This document shows positions 9,903-21,745 of a DNA stretch of 64,000 nucleotides, piece after piece. Positions within the stretch are counted from its first letter, which is position 1; the number at the start of each line of letters is the position of its first letter. Source of the stretch: Druceiella hillmani (taxonomy: Eukaryota > Arthropoda > Insecta > Lepidoptera > Hepialidae); assembly GCA_039881145.1 (NCBI GenBank), contig JAYKKI010000029.1, forward strand, positions 23,620,001 to 23,684,000. Direction: 5' to 3'. The notes beneath the pieces were generated by a model. It was not told the DNA's origin and did not search any database. It saw only the letters and a list, made by a program, of their open reading frames with translations. Made by a program: the position numbers and the translations under genes.

Positions 9903-11721
9903 AAAAACAATATTCACAACATGAATTGATTTATATTTCAATGACATTTCTATCGCAACGTGTGAGTAAGTTATAATAAATAACAATATTATTGTTAACA
10001 TTTATTTGGAGACATGAGCTATAAATAACCGATAGTAACTTCGAACGAAAGTAATTTCAAGATCATTCAACGTAATTGTCATAAAATGGAATTTCCTAAA
10101 AACGGGAAACTGCATACGATATTTTAGTACTTTTTTTCTGTTATTATATTCTGCGAAGAAATTTTATCTACATGATTTGGGGTAGGTATTTTTGACATCT
10201 ATTATTATTTAGAATTGATCGAAACCACTGGTGGGCAATCGCCTTTATATTCATTGCATTTTGCACTGTCGGTGTTTGAATCAAAGGGAGAGGGGAAGGC
10301 AAGTGTATTTAAAAAAATATCCTCTGTTTTTGTGTATTTGATTGCAAGGAAACTTGTGCTAAAGCTTTTCTGGGTAGTTGCAAAGGCTACATACTGTTTA
10401 TATAAAAAAATTATATGTATTATCGTATTATATAAAAAAAATGATGTGATAAATTTTTTCTACTCAAATTATGTTTTCGCGACGAATAATTTGTTATACA
10501 TTTTTCGATTAAATTCACGTATATTGCCACTAAGCACTTAATATACAAATAAGAATATAAATTGTGAAATATTATACATAAAAAGCGGAGAAAAATTAAA
10601 ATAAAAGTGAAATGGGTAAACAAATATTCGTGGTTTTTGAAACTTGATGTTTGATAGCAGTTTTTCAGAAGTGGAGGCACTTTTTAAGGCGATCATTTTT
10701 TGCGAAATTAATCCTGAGCGACCTTCATATATTATTGTTATACACATTGTTTTATTAGTATTTTCATATTTAAAAAAAATAGTGAAAAAATTATTTTTAC
10801 CAAATCGAACAAACGGATATCATAATATGACGACAGTAGTAAGAAAAGCGCGCCTCCTAGGGGCAATGTAGAAGTATATGGCGATTCCTACTTCCCCTGC
10901 AATGAATTCAGTAGACAGTCTCAAAACTATGTTGTATTCATTGCTCTATAATTAGTTGAGCTTTTTGCACTCTCGGTTTACTAAGAGTAGCGTACTTCAG
11001 TTCGAAAAGTTTATCCCGTTTTACGGTCTCAAATTTAACGAATTAATTTCCGTTGACATATTTAAGACTAAGAGCTATGCTCTTAGTCTTACATCTGGAA
11101 ATATTCTGGTATTGCCAAGATATTCTGTGGCTTCCAACTCTTTATAACAATAACACTCAGAGAGAAGCATTTTAAATCCTTCTTATTGGAACAGAAACGA
11201 GTGTGGACGCTGTACGTGTTGATCGCACATATCTCCGCATAAACACATTTTAACATCTATAGGTTGTATAGTCTAGCAAAAATATCTTCTAACAGACTAA
11301 CAAAATAACCATGAATATTAAATTGGAAGAAGAATGCTTAAACTATTTTTAAACTATAAAACTGTACCGACCCACTGGAAACGGTTCATCTAGAGATTCT
11401 CTCGAGGGTTAAGAAGTTTGGAACAAAACATCACAAAACTACCGGATTTTTCATATGAAAATCTTCATCTGAACGAATTATTAATGTAATGAATGGATGT
11501 GGTGAATTATTAAAAATGAATGTTATTACAGGCGATTAAATGTAAATTATAGACAATTGTGGTTAAATACTAAATACTTTTTTGCCAAGTTTCCTTGGAC
11601 TTGCCGCAGCTATCATTAAAATTGTACTTAGGTATTGTTTTTTCCGTCTAAAAAAGTCTTAATCCAACGATAATTCCGTGATTCGAACAAGCAACGATAT
11701 CAAAGTTAACTTATTCAAATA
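9903..11721. other. Unannotated stretch with one small hairpin
   Basis: No recognised gene. ORFs around 10215-10541 and 10420-10747 on both strands are AT-biased and unsupported. A perfect 13-bp hairpin lies at 11063-11075 and 11079-11091 (arm TAAGACTAAGAGC, loop TAT). Nothing else stands out. Confidence 0.55.
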
Positions 11722-11926
11722 TTGAATATATTTGGCGTTAATTTTGTAAAAATGCATTATTCACAATTAAATGAAACTACGTGATGTAGTATTATTTCTA
11801 CTTACTTACTAGCAAAGATCTTTGCTAAAAGCCCACCTGAAGATTTTGTAATACAACGAAACCTAGGTCGTGGTAAAGAACTTGAAGAAAGAAATAATAC
11901 TACATCACGTAGTTTCATTCAATTGT
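11722..11926. mobile_element. Inverted-repeat PLE-like element, copy A
   Basis: Begins TTGAATATATTTGGCGTTAA, a leader shared with copies B and C, then an inverted arm from CACAATTAAATGAAAC (11762). The mirrored direct arm ends at 11926. The centre is an 18-bp perfect palindrome, TAGCAAAGATCTTTGCTA (11810-11827). The left arm has lost its ribozyme segment, so only the right arm keeps one (11833-11873). Flanks hold an imperfect direct repeat (around 11705-11721 and 11927-11944, sharing TTATTCAAA), consistent with an old target-site duplication. This copy is non-coding. Confidence 0.75.
11833..11873 (+). ncRNA. Hammerhead-like motif, copy A (weakened stem II)
   Basis: CCAC (stem I, 11833-11836), CTGAAGA (11837-11843), stem II, GAAA (11858-11861), short stem III ACC-TA-GGT, GTC triplet ending at 11869, then GTGG closing stem I. 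The closing stem II base pair is lost: the G seen in copies B and C is T here. This copy is probably impaired. Confidence 0.45.
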
Positions 11927-11944
11927 GTTTAATTTATTCAAACT

Positions 11945-12536
11945 ATTTTATTCTCTTATTGTTTATACGTAAAAAAACCCACAATTTTACTTACTACGTA
12001 ACTTTTATGACTTTACTGTTTCTCCGGCTATACTTATGGAATAACAAGAAATATTACGTGTGTGTTCGTAGTGCACCAGTTATTTTAATTATATCTTGGC
12101 GTCTCTTATGATAACCCAGCAGCTGTACCTATATATGTTATGCTCAAGTAGCTAATTATTGGTCTTCTTGGTCTGCGTGCGACATATGTACCAGATTTAT
12201 GTGTACTTGTACTAAAACCTCACCTGTATTGTATCATGAACATCTTATCTATACATTCGACATCTACCTTATCCTTTGAACCAAAAATATAGACGTCCGT
12301 CATATTTCTATAGTCGCTAATACAAATAATGTAAAGGCATAGAGAATATCTATAATATATAAAATATTTTAGAGCGAAAATAAAATGAGCATCCAGTTTT
12401 ATTCGGATGATGCGGTTTAGAATAAAATAGTATATTTGTTAGATGAAATAGTCATTGGTTTGTGTTTAAACTATAAGTAAATTCTGTTTTAAATTGTAAT
12501 TTGTATTGTAGACTATACTAAATTGAGATCAAAGTA

Positions 12537-12606
<70 letters not shown>

Positions 12607-12895
12607 GAGTCTGTACATAGAATATTTTTAAACAAAACCGAGTGCTACCTACCAAAGACTAAGTCTAAACCAACAATTTTTAAAATTTTTGTCCGTTCGT
12701 TTTTTACAATTTTGTACAATTTTTGTTTGATTAACATTTATAATTTGTTTCACTTCAATCGGTTCACAAATAAAAAATACCTCAATCTTTAGTTTAGGTT
12801 CGTTATGCACGCTAATATCAGAACCGTTGGAACCTATTTAGATGCGGCTTTATATCTAATGAATAGACGACAGATATAGTGTATAGATAGATTAC
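11945..12895. other. Unannotated stretch containing a TA microsatellite
   Basis: A pure TA run occupies about 12543-12602. The remainder is AT-rich with no recognised gene. The 62-codon ORF beginning inside copy A at 11923 is rejected. Confidence 0.6.
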
Positions 12896-13200
12896 AAATG
12901 TAATAGAATTAATATAAAAACCTTGCAAAACCTTCTAAAGATTAGTTCAGTTTAGTATAAAAGCCGCAGTTAGTCAGTTATAATAACAATAATAATAATA
13001 ATAATAGGTATATAACGAAGAGAGTTAAGTAATGAGAATCAGTTTTAAATTTCGAATGTAATAGATTCATATGTGTGAAAGGGAGAGGTATATATTGAAC
13101 CTGCTAGAGATTAGTTCGGATTAGTATAAAAGGCGGAGTCAGTCACTTATAATAACAATAATAATAATATGTATATAACGAACAGTGAACACCGGGTTAT
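12896..13200 (+). repeat. Imperfect duplication of a promoter-like block (possible LTR or TE 5' region)
   Basis: A block of about 90 bp is present twice at a 160-169 bp offset. ATTAGTTCAG at 12941 matches ATTAGTTCGG at 13110, both followed by AGTATAAAAG, a GC-rich CGCAGT or CGGAGTC core, TCAGT or CAGTC, TTATAATAACAATAATAATA and TATATAACGAA. The TATAAAAG followed by a TCAGT-type initiator resembles insect core promoters, although spacing is short. It lies upstream of the Helitron coding remnant and may be its 5' region or an LTR fragment. Confidence 0.45.
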
Positions 13201-13599
13201 GAAATGAGATTTGAAGACTATGTAAGTGAACAGTAAAAAATAGTAAAACAAGAGTTTTTAATGTCGAAGTAAAGTGTGTAACACTTTGTAATAAATTGTA
13301 TAATCACATTTATTTTAAATAATAATGTAATTTGTAAATAAGTAGGGTGATTCTAAACCGGTTTTAATAACTTCGTTAAATCTGTTCCGTTGAGTTAAGA
13401 CGATCACAGCACAACCTGGCAATCCAGCAACGTCGTCAGGCGTCTTTATTTTTTAAATATTTTTTTAGTTATGTAAGTGCCTTCTTTCAGATGCCTTCAA
13501 TAAAATCAAATATTTCTCAGTATAACTGAAGCGTTAAAAGAATGAGAGTAATTTGAATCTAACTAAAGGCTTTCAAGAGGCCAGATTTAAGGAAATTGA

Positions 13600-16220
13600 G
13601 GAAAGTCAGGCCACGACTCGCGCTACTGAATTTCCGTTCAGTGTCAGTCTCAGCTAAGTACACAGCGCACTCGAATAGCGGCCTCTCGGACTAAAGACAG
13701 TAATGAACAACGTGAAGCACGTTTGTCCACGGACCGCAAATGCCATGCACTATACGGGAATCTGAAATTTTACTGAAAGAATATCCCGCTTAAGCTTACA
13801 GAATGCTCAAACAGCGAACAATCGTTCTCAGTAAACTTACGAAGAACGCAGAGGGCGTCTAATCGCGGATCGCGAACGCCATGCACTGTCTCACGAGTCG
13901 GAAACTTTCACTGATAGAGAAACTCGACTGAGCTCACAGAGAGCTCAGACGATGGAGGCATGGAAATTAATTCAGAATATGAAGTACGTTTAACGACGTA
14001 TCGCGAACGACACAAGAACGCCAGAGATCTCGAAAGTGAAGACGATCATCAACAACGATTGCTGTCAGCTAGAGAAAACTATGAACGCACACGCCACAGT
14101 GATGAAAATTATTTATTGGCTAATAGGGAAAGAATACATAAAATACGGCTGGTAGAAATAGCGGAATAACGTCAATTACGGTTAGAGGCTGACAGACTCC
14201 GAAATTCTCTTAATAGAATGTCATCGATTTCATCAGATGATTCGGATAAGTTCTACGAAAGTGGAGCAGTGAACGACATTCCTTGGCTCACTAAGGAGAA
14301 ATCTGGCAGTTTGTATTAGTCTAGAATTAACTATGCTGAATTCGCATGTATAGGGGGTATGATCGTACGTTGTCATTTTTACAATGCTTTGAAATTAAAA
14401 GAAGAAGGAAATTAAATCTGTTGTTCAGGTGGAAAACTACTTATTGATAATTTTCAAGATCTCCTCCCAGAGCTTATTAAACACTTTTAAATAATAAGCA
14501 TCTACTATCTTAACATGTCTTAGACAATGTTCGTTCATTTAGTAATAAATTTCAAATGACATCAATCGGAACAAAACTAATTACAGATGGACCATTTATA
14601 CCAACGTTTAAAGTGCAGGGCCAAGTTTGTTATCTTGTTGGATCTTTGCTTCCTCAATAAAAGCCAAAATTTCTTCAGATTTGTTTTGTATCAGATTACA
14701 ATGAACATGTCAATATCAGGAATCAAAACTTTCATCAACTTAATATCGATCTTATATCTCGACTGCAGAATATGTTGCATCAGGTCAATTCATACGTCAG
14801 TAGTTTTAAAGCCGCATTAGAGTCCATTCTACAGGGACATTACAAAATAATGATTAGTAATAATCGACTCCGTGTAGCAGAATATCGTGGAAGGTACAAT
14901 ATCCCTGTCACAGATGAAGTTGAAGTGGTCTTAGTTGATCAAGATTGCGATAGAAGTGACATTGTATTGCACACATACGATAAGCATTTAAAACGCATTT
15001 ACGAAATACATCGAGCATACGATGCCCTGCAATATCCTTCAATACATTGCCACGCCGAAAATGGGTACGACTTTGGCCTCTACCAAGTTGATCCAGCTAC
15101 TAGGATATTAAATTATAATGGAAAATATCATCCCTACAATTTTATTCATACCAAATGCAAATAAGACGAGATCATTTTGTTTATTTGCAACGATTTCGAG
15201 GATTGTTTAGCCAATCGATAGTGAACATGTATGCAAAAATAGAAACTGAGCGATTAGTTTACATACGTACTAAACAGTTACGTTTACGTGCATATATGAG
15301 ATGCAATGCAACAAGATAACAACGTGGAGAACATGGGACAATCAGTTATCCTGTCAAGTTTAACCGGTGTTCCACGTTATATGAAAGAACGTATGCAAGA
15401 CGCCTTCTGTTATATTCAGGAATACGGTCGACCTGACCTTTTTATAACTTTCACGACTAACCCAAAGTGGAACGAAATTACACAAGAACTTCTTACCGAC
15501 CAATATTCTTATGATAGGCATGACATCATAGCCAGAATACTCCATCTTAAGCTAAAACTGATGAACAATATAATCACTAAGGAAAACTTTTCGGTTCATC
15601 ACTTTGTTGTATGTACACCGTTGAGTGGCAAAAACGAGACTCACCACATACCCACATACTTCTGTGGTTGGAAGGCAAAATTAGTCCCCAAATAAAGGGT
15701 CCCCAAGTAAATACCGTCATACATTCTAAATTCCATGATCAGATGGAGAATTCTATATTATACGATACCGTAAAGACCCGCATGGTTCACGGACCATGTG
15801 GCGTTTTAAATAGGAAATCACTCTGCATGCGGGAAGGTCGTTGCTTTAAAAGAAACCCCAAAGCGTTAACAGAGCAAACGGTGTCGGGAGAAAATGGGTA
15901 TCCGCGGGTTCCATAGTATAGGCGATTATACAGCCACAGTTAGGTTACACGTTCAAAACATTATTTTAGGCAATAGACGGCTGGTACCGTTTTCACCGGT
16001 TTTATCGAAAACATTCCATGCTTACGTCACTGTCGAATTGTGTAACAGCGTCGAAGCCATCAAATATCTTTGCAAATACGTCAAAAAGGGTACCTTTTTG
16101 CTTCAAAATAACAACAACAATGAAGTTACGAGGTTTTAATCCAGTCGATATATACCCTCTTCAGAAGTGGTTTAAACTTACCCATTCACGAAAGATACCT
16201 GTAGAATATATAATTTAGTC
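13600..16220 (+). pseudogene. Helitron Rep/helicase protein, N-terminal and Rep part only
   Basis: From about 13620 the frames encode repeated R/E-rich segments (RERHKNARDLESEDDHQQRL at 14009-14068). Next comes the conserved CHFY...ALKLKEEGN...CCSGGKL region (near 14370-14440), FQMTSIGTKLITDGPF (near 14550), and NMLHQVNSYVSSFKAALE (from 14770). Then the Helitron N-terminal domain (EIHRAYDALQYPSIH, near 15006) and MYAKIETERLVYIR (near 15229) lead into GVPRYMKERMQDAFCYIQEY and FITFTTNPKW (15306-15695). The HUH nuclease motif is EWQKRDSPHTHILLWL, with its two His at 15647-15655. The paired tyrosines are in IKYLCKYVKKG (Tyr codons at 16065 and 16077). Coding similarity stops near 16220, before any helicase motif. 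At least three frameshifts and several stops make it a pseudogene. Rolling-circle termini (5' TC, 3' hairpin plus CTRR) were not found. Confidence 0.9.
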
Positions 16221-16594
16221 TAGGTCTTTGCGAAGTACCTTAAAATTTTTTTGGGCTAAAATGAGAATAAAAACCCAAGAGTTGAAATTTCCGCCTGACT
16301 CTTTTGTTTCCAATCATTTTTTATTATTGTATTATGATTATATAATTATATGTTATTAAGCGTACACGGGTAAAATCATGGACACAGCTATTACTATAAA
16401 AAATAAATGATCAAACACGTATTTTAGCTTTTTAAAAATTATTCCTTACGGACGCGAAATGTGGGTTTAAAATTATTATGGAAAAAAAAGAATGCCTCTA
16501 TCAAATTGAATTTTCACACAATTACTACAAAAAGAATATGGACGTTAATATTTTAAAAAGCATCCTCTCAGAAGAATAAAATAATGCCGCTTCT
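16221..16594. other. Unannotated stretch after the Helitron break
   Basis: Helitron similarity stops near 16220. What follows is AT-rich with no recognised feature up to the purine-rich tract. Confidence 0.5.
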
Positions 16595-16785
16595 CTTTAA
16601 AGGGGGGGGTTAGTAGGAGATGGTGAGGTAGGTCAGGAATAAAGAGAGAGCGAGACATAGAAGTAGAGAGGGGAAAGCAGGGAGGGGGAGGATGAGAGGA
16701 AGAGTAAGAGGAAGAGTGCGTGAGGAAAAAGGATGATGATGAGAGCGAGAGAGAGGGCGGAAATGGAGAGGTAGAGGAAACGAGC
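16595..16785. repeat. Polypurine (GA/GGA) tract
   Basis: About 190 bases of almost uninterrupted purines on the plus strand, including AGGGGGGGG, GGGAGGGGGAGG, GATGATGATGAGAG and GAGCGAGAGAGAGGG. The matching minus-strand ORF is a Ser/Pro low-complexity artefact. Such tracts can form triplex (H-DNA) structures. No gene is present. Confidence 0.85.
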
Positions 16786-19700
16786 AATTATTACCTTGAA
16801 TCGACTTCTAAATAAAACTTGATTAACAAAATTCTAATTTCAGGCAAAATGAGTAGTGGGTAATTATGGTAACCAAAATTGGAGGAAAATATTCTATCTC
16901 TGTAAGGTTTGTAAACTGAATAATATGAATTGATTTACAACAAATAAAAGACCACACAGAATAAATAAGGTTTCGAGATAGTTTTCATAGTTTTAATATA
17001 TTAGGCTATACTGAATGCGTACGGTGATGTGCTCGTGTGCCGCCGTACATGTGGACCTCCGGTAAAACTGTGGAACAACGTGGACCTCCGGTAAAACTAG
17101 CACATCTGCATTGTAAGCGGTGTAGTATGTTCTATACAGTTTTATACATTACGACGCGCACGTATTCTGTGTTCTGGCCTTTAAGCTGGGCCAAATATTC
17201 TGTGGAATACAGCACTAGAGCCTGGAGTCCACGCGAACGAAATTGCGGGTACGGCTAGTACCAAATAATATGCAGTCCCATCGCGAAAACATGAAAGTGA
17301 AAGTTGGGTAAGCTCTCTTTATATTATCATGTTAGCTGAAAGAAGCAATGAAATCAAAATAGCGTAAAGTTCCAAGTAATTTCCTTGCGCCGAATTGGAA
17401 TAAGGTTTAAAATTTAAAGATCTTTATGTACTTAACATAACTTCTGTAATCGAATTGGATAAATTCATAAAATAAAGCAAAACATAATGCAGTAGCAAAA
17501 CAAAATTTCACTTTAATCTGGTACATCAAATAGGTATTCGATTAGAAGGGTGTCAAAGATGGCATGAAATATTTCGTGCGAATAACCTGCGCGCTACCAT
17601 ATGCTTGTGTTTGTATTGTGTATTTTTGTAATTGTTATTAAAAAGAAGGGAAAAAAATACATTTCTACGAAACCACATCGAACGTTATACCATATTAGGC
17701 AAATAAGCAAATTAAATGGATACGTTATCGTTCTTAGCACCATCTATGAATATATATCAGAAAGTGTACCGCTCAGAGTGACAGTTATTTTTATTAATTC
17801 AAAAAAGTTTTTGCAAAATTTAAGGTACTCTAATCAACTATTTGGAAACTGCACTCGCCTGAGTATCGAAATAATTGTTTGTAAATCTTTAATGCTTTTA
17901 TATATGTTCCTTGCTTAAAATCAAAACGTAACATCCATCAATCGTGCAAAAGTTATAGTCAAACGTGTGTTTAAACATTGATAAACAAATGTGCGAACGT
18001 AATAAGCGTTTCAACTATTGGGATGCAGGCAAACGTTGAAAATAATACTTTACGAAGCTTCTCCTTGGACGGTTTAGACGAAGCTTCTCCTTGGACGTAT
18101 GTACTTATATGGCACCAAGCAACACATCTAGTCTCTGCATGCGCAGTACGGCAGGGAGAATGACAAGTCGCTCCGAATGGCATTATAACAATTATACTCA
18201 CGAACAAGGCGTTGAGTGCCAGAACGGACCAACCTATATGTTTTCTAATTTGTATTAATATTTGAAATGATGGCCAGGGGATAAAACTACATGTTTATTT
18301 GAACCGTGTGATTTCAACAACAGAGTAAGATGAAAAAGTTGTCAGATCTCAGCTAGGAGGTTTCTGACAATCAATGTCTCAATTATAATATTAATGTCAA
18401 CCTTTTCTTAAAAATAAATAGTTATTAAATTATGATGAAGAATAAGAAGCAATGATCAACTGAAAGTGTAAAGTGCCAGATAAACAAACAAAATCACGTT
18501 ATAAAAATATTCGATTGACGACTTCCTTGATAGAATAAAATATTAAATATAACGCAGGAAAATTTAAAAAAGAACGTTAAAAAAATTACATTTTTTTTAA
18601 ATAACTCATACGCGGTCACATGGAACGCATACAAATTGAGCGAACATTGAAATCAAAAAAGTAATGCGGCTTCGAATACGCAGTTGGTTAAGATCCAGGA
18701 ATTTTCAGATATAATATCGGAAGATTTTATGATAGGCAGTTTGGTATAAAGATTCATGTATCAACGCAGAAAATATGTAAAATGTGTATTTGGTCATGTT
18801 AAGTTAGACGCTAGTTAATTATTTCACATATTTTGACTCGACGTTAATTTGAAGAATTGTAACACAAATTTAATTCTTCCAATTTCAAGTTAAATGTTAA
18901 CAAAATAGGATTACATATGTCTGAAAATATTAGAAATATACTGGTACGTTTTAGCTCTTTATTCAAACATGGTAAACGAAAATGTTACTACCTTTTTGTA
19001 ATAATCACCGTGAAAGGCTTCCAAGTAATCTCGGTTGCTAGTGGTCAACCGTTGACCGTGTTTTTGAAAGCCAACTTCAGTTTGATTTAATTGTGACTGA
19101 AAATTGGCCGAGGGAATCTCACCTTTAGAACTGATTTATCTTTATATAAAAAAATAAGTATATATTAATGGTATTTCTGATCTAGAAGGTGATGCCGAAG
19201 AAAATAAGTTAAGTACATGTTAAGGCGCATTTATTTTCAAGTTGCTTAGTTCACATAAAGCAAGATAAAAAATTCGGGCATCAGGAATTGGTTCTACTTT
19301 ATTTCGTAAACATTTTGTGCGGGACGACAAGCCATACTTAACACACACGTGACTGTTGCTGGAACGGAGGAAATTATTCGATGTTCACCAGATCTGTCGC
19401 TGTCGATTGTGAAGTTTAGAAGTCTCACTGAATTGACTGCAAATAAATGCTCTGTGTCGAATCAGGACAATTTTTTTATTTAATATTTAACAAAGGTACA
19501 AAGTCAAATTGTATAGTACTGCCAAATTCTATCGATTGCTCGAACTGAATTAAACTGTCGTACCGCCTCTTGTATCTCCTTGGATCCGTTTGTGCGGTCG
19601 CCCGTTTCCACCCCAGGGGTCCCATGGCCCCAATTATTTGGTCGCCTGCAATAATTATCCGGATCGCGTTTATGGGACGTAATCTTTCAGTCCTGACGTT

Positions 19701-21606
19701 TTGATGTCAATGGACAGAAAAAGATTATGTTTATTGTACATCTGACCATTTAAAGCGTCGCTAGTTGAAAATCACGATCATTTAAAGAAAGTAAATTTTG
19801 AGCGACATACGATCTACTCACATTAGTGTTAATCAATACTTTATGATATTAGTGTCAATCAATGCAATTTTTATCAATACTAATAATAAATTAACAAAAA
19901 ATCTATTTGTTTATGTTTGCCCAATTTGAATAAAATTATATGGGACAAATCGGACAACATTTCATAGTGTCACAATTCCGTAATGTCAAAGTTTATCTTA
20001 AGTGTAACTTTATAGTTTAAACCACGATGAATCCCAAAAAGTGCCACTTATAACAGTCGAAAAATTTAAGACATACAGAGGGCACAAATGAAATGAAAAA
20101 TGAAAGCTTTTTCATCAGAAGTTTCTACAGCGGCCAGTGCGTTAAACCAAAGTGGTGCCAAATTTCAGCATACACAAAGTATCGTTAAATTTATGTTGTA
20201 AATTACCTTCTATGAGTTACAGAGTAAAAAATAAAACATTGGTTCCCATTCTCGAGATAAACAATTTCAGCGTAATGTAACAAGCGCTGGACGTTGTGCA
20301 GTTTATCGCTCACCGGTACTACGTGAAAGCTCCATCAAAGCGATAAGATACGACGCGTCGAGTCCCCCTTTGGGATGTTTATGTCATAAAACGTAAAATC
20401 GATTGTACTAATAATTCAGTGTTTTTCCAAAGTTTTTTTTCGTGGTGGTTCTGTTTACAATGATGAAACTTTTAAATGTAGTTATGACTGAAAAAAGAGT
20501 AAAAATGTTTTCTGAAAAAAAAGTCATTTTTTCCGATTAAAGCTACAAATCAAAAATTAATTATAAGTTATATGCGACAAAAAAGGCCACCTAGATTTAA
20601 AGTCAACTGTGTTAAATAACTGTCGCTTTCAATTAAAAAATCTTTATTACACATAAACTTTGTTTCATAGGCAAACTAAAAAATGTAGGAATATAATGTT
20701 GTGTAAATAATTTCAACATTAACATGTTTTTTTACAACCCTTTCCTTAATATATTATGGTGGTATAACAAGGCTCTTCAACTCGATTAGGGGTTACAAAC
20801 TAAATTGAAAACAATTATTAACACTGTTCTATTCATATAAACAAATAAGTTATTTGAAATTAGAAATTTCCTTTGTTTTGGCTGATTTCTAAATTTGTTA
20901 GTTTACAAAATTTGCACAAAACACAAAAATTTGCTTAAAAGTTTTGAAAATTTTGAGAATAATTATATAACGATTCTTTCTTCATATGTAAATTGTTATA
21001 ATTATCAAGTCAACATTATCTTGCACGTAAATCCACTAATAACTTTGTTTGAAAATTGTATCTTTATCGTCGATAATATAGTCGTATTATTTATGATATG
21101 AACTTTTGACTATTTTCGAATAGATAACAAGTTTTCAAAAGTAAAACTTCGTTCGTAAATCGACCGATAGCTTTGTTTTAAAAATGGTATCTTTGTCGTT
21201 AATAATCTATTTGCATAGTTCATAATGTGACCTTTTAACCATTTTCTAACGAGTAACAAGTTTCCAAAAGTAAAACTTTGCTCGTAAACAGACTAATGCT
21301 TTATGTTAAAAATTTTAACTTTATCGTGCGTAATACAACTCGATGTATTACTCAACACATAACATTTGGACCATTTTCTATATATATTTCTGTTATTTTC
21401 ATGATATAACTTTGAACATTTTTTAATCAGTAAAAAGTTTTGAAATGTAAATTTCTTCCCTTCTAAACGGACTGATAACTTTGTTTTAACGTTGTATCTT
21501 CATCTTCAATAATATATTAATACTTCTTATGACAATGAGCCATTTGACTTTTCCTAACAAGATATTAATTTAAAAAGTAGATAACCTAATCGAAAATTCA
21601 CTTATA
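16786..21606. other. Long unannotated stretch with two short direct repeats
   Basis: No gene is recognised in nearly 5 kb. GTGGACCTCCGGTAAAACT is repeated exactly at 17051-17069 and 17080-17098 (29-bp period). ACGAAGCTTCTCCTTGGACG is repeated exactly at 18052-18071 and 18078-18097 (26-bp period). GC-richer patches at about 17000-17260 and 19560-19690 contain no identifiable ORF. The remainder is AT-rich. Confidence 0.55.
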
Positions 21607-21745
21607 CCAGTGGTGTAGCTAAAGGAAAGGGAGGCGGGGTTGGCCCGCACCGGGGCGGCGGAGGTGGAGGTGGCACTCGTGTGGTGGTGGCACTCGTGTG
21701 GTGGTGGCAACCTATGCAACCTATGCAACCTAACCAACCTAGCAA
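21607..21745 (+). mobile_element. GC-rich hAT/MITE-like terminus, unpaired
   Basis: CAGTGGTGTAGCTAAAGG followed by a G-rich run (GGGAGGCGGGG, CCGGGGCGGCGG) matches the general form of many hAT termini, CAGTGGCGTAGCTA plus a G-run. The G-rich block passes into short tandem repeats (GTGGCACTCGTGTGGTG twice, then AACCTATGC units). No matching inverted end was found downstream, so this may be a solo or decayed end, possibly belonging to the hAT pseudogene at 22900-24715. Confidence 0.45.

Noticed and set aside
10215..10747. Three ORFs of 69-108 codons
   Set aside because: Overlapping on both strands, AT-biased, no recognisable domain, no homology I can name.
11722..11926. Ordinary DNA-transposon MITE
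   Set aside because: Related copy C has a 14-bp TSD, a one-sided leader and ribozyme-like arms, which fit a PLE pseudo-LTR better.
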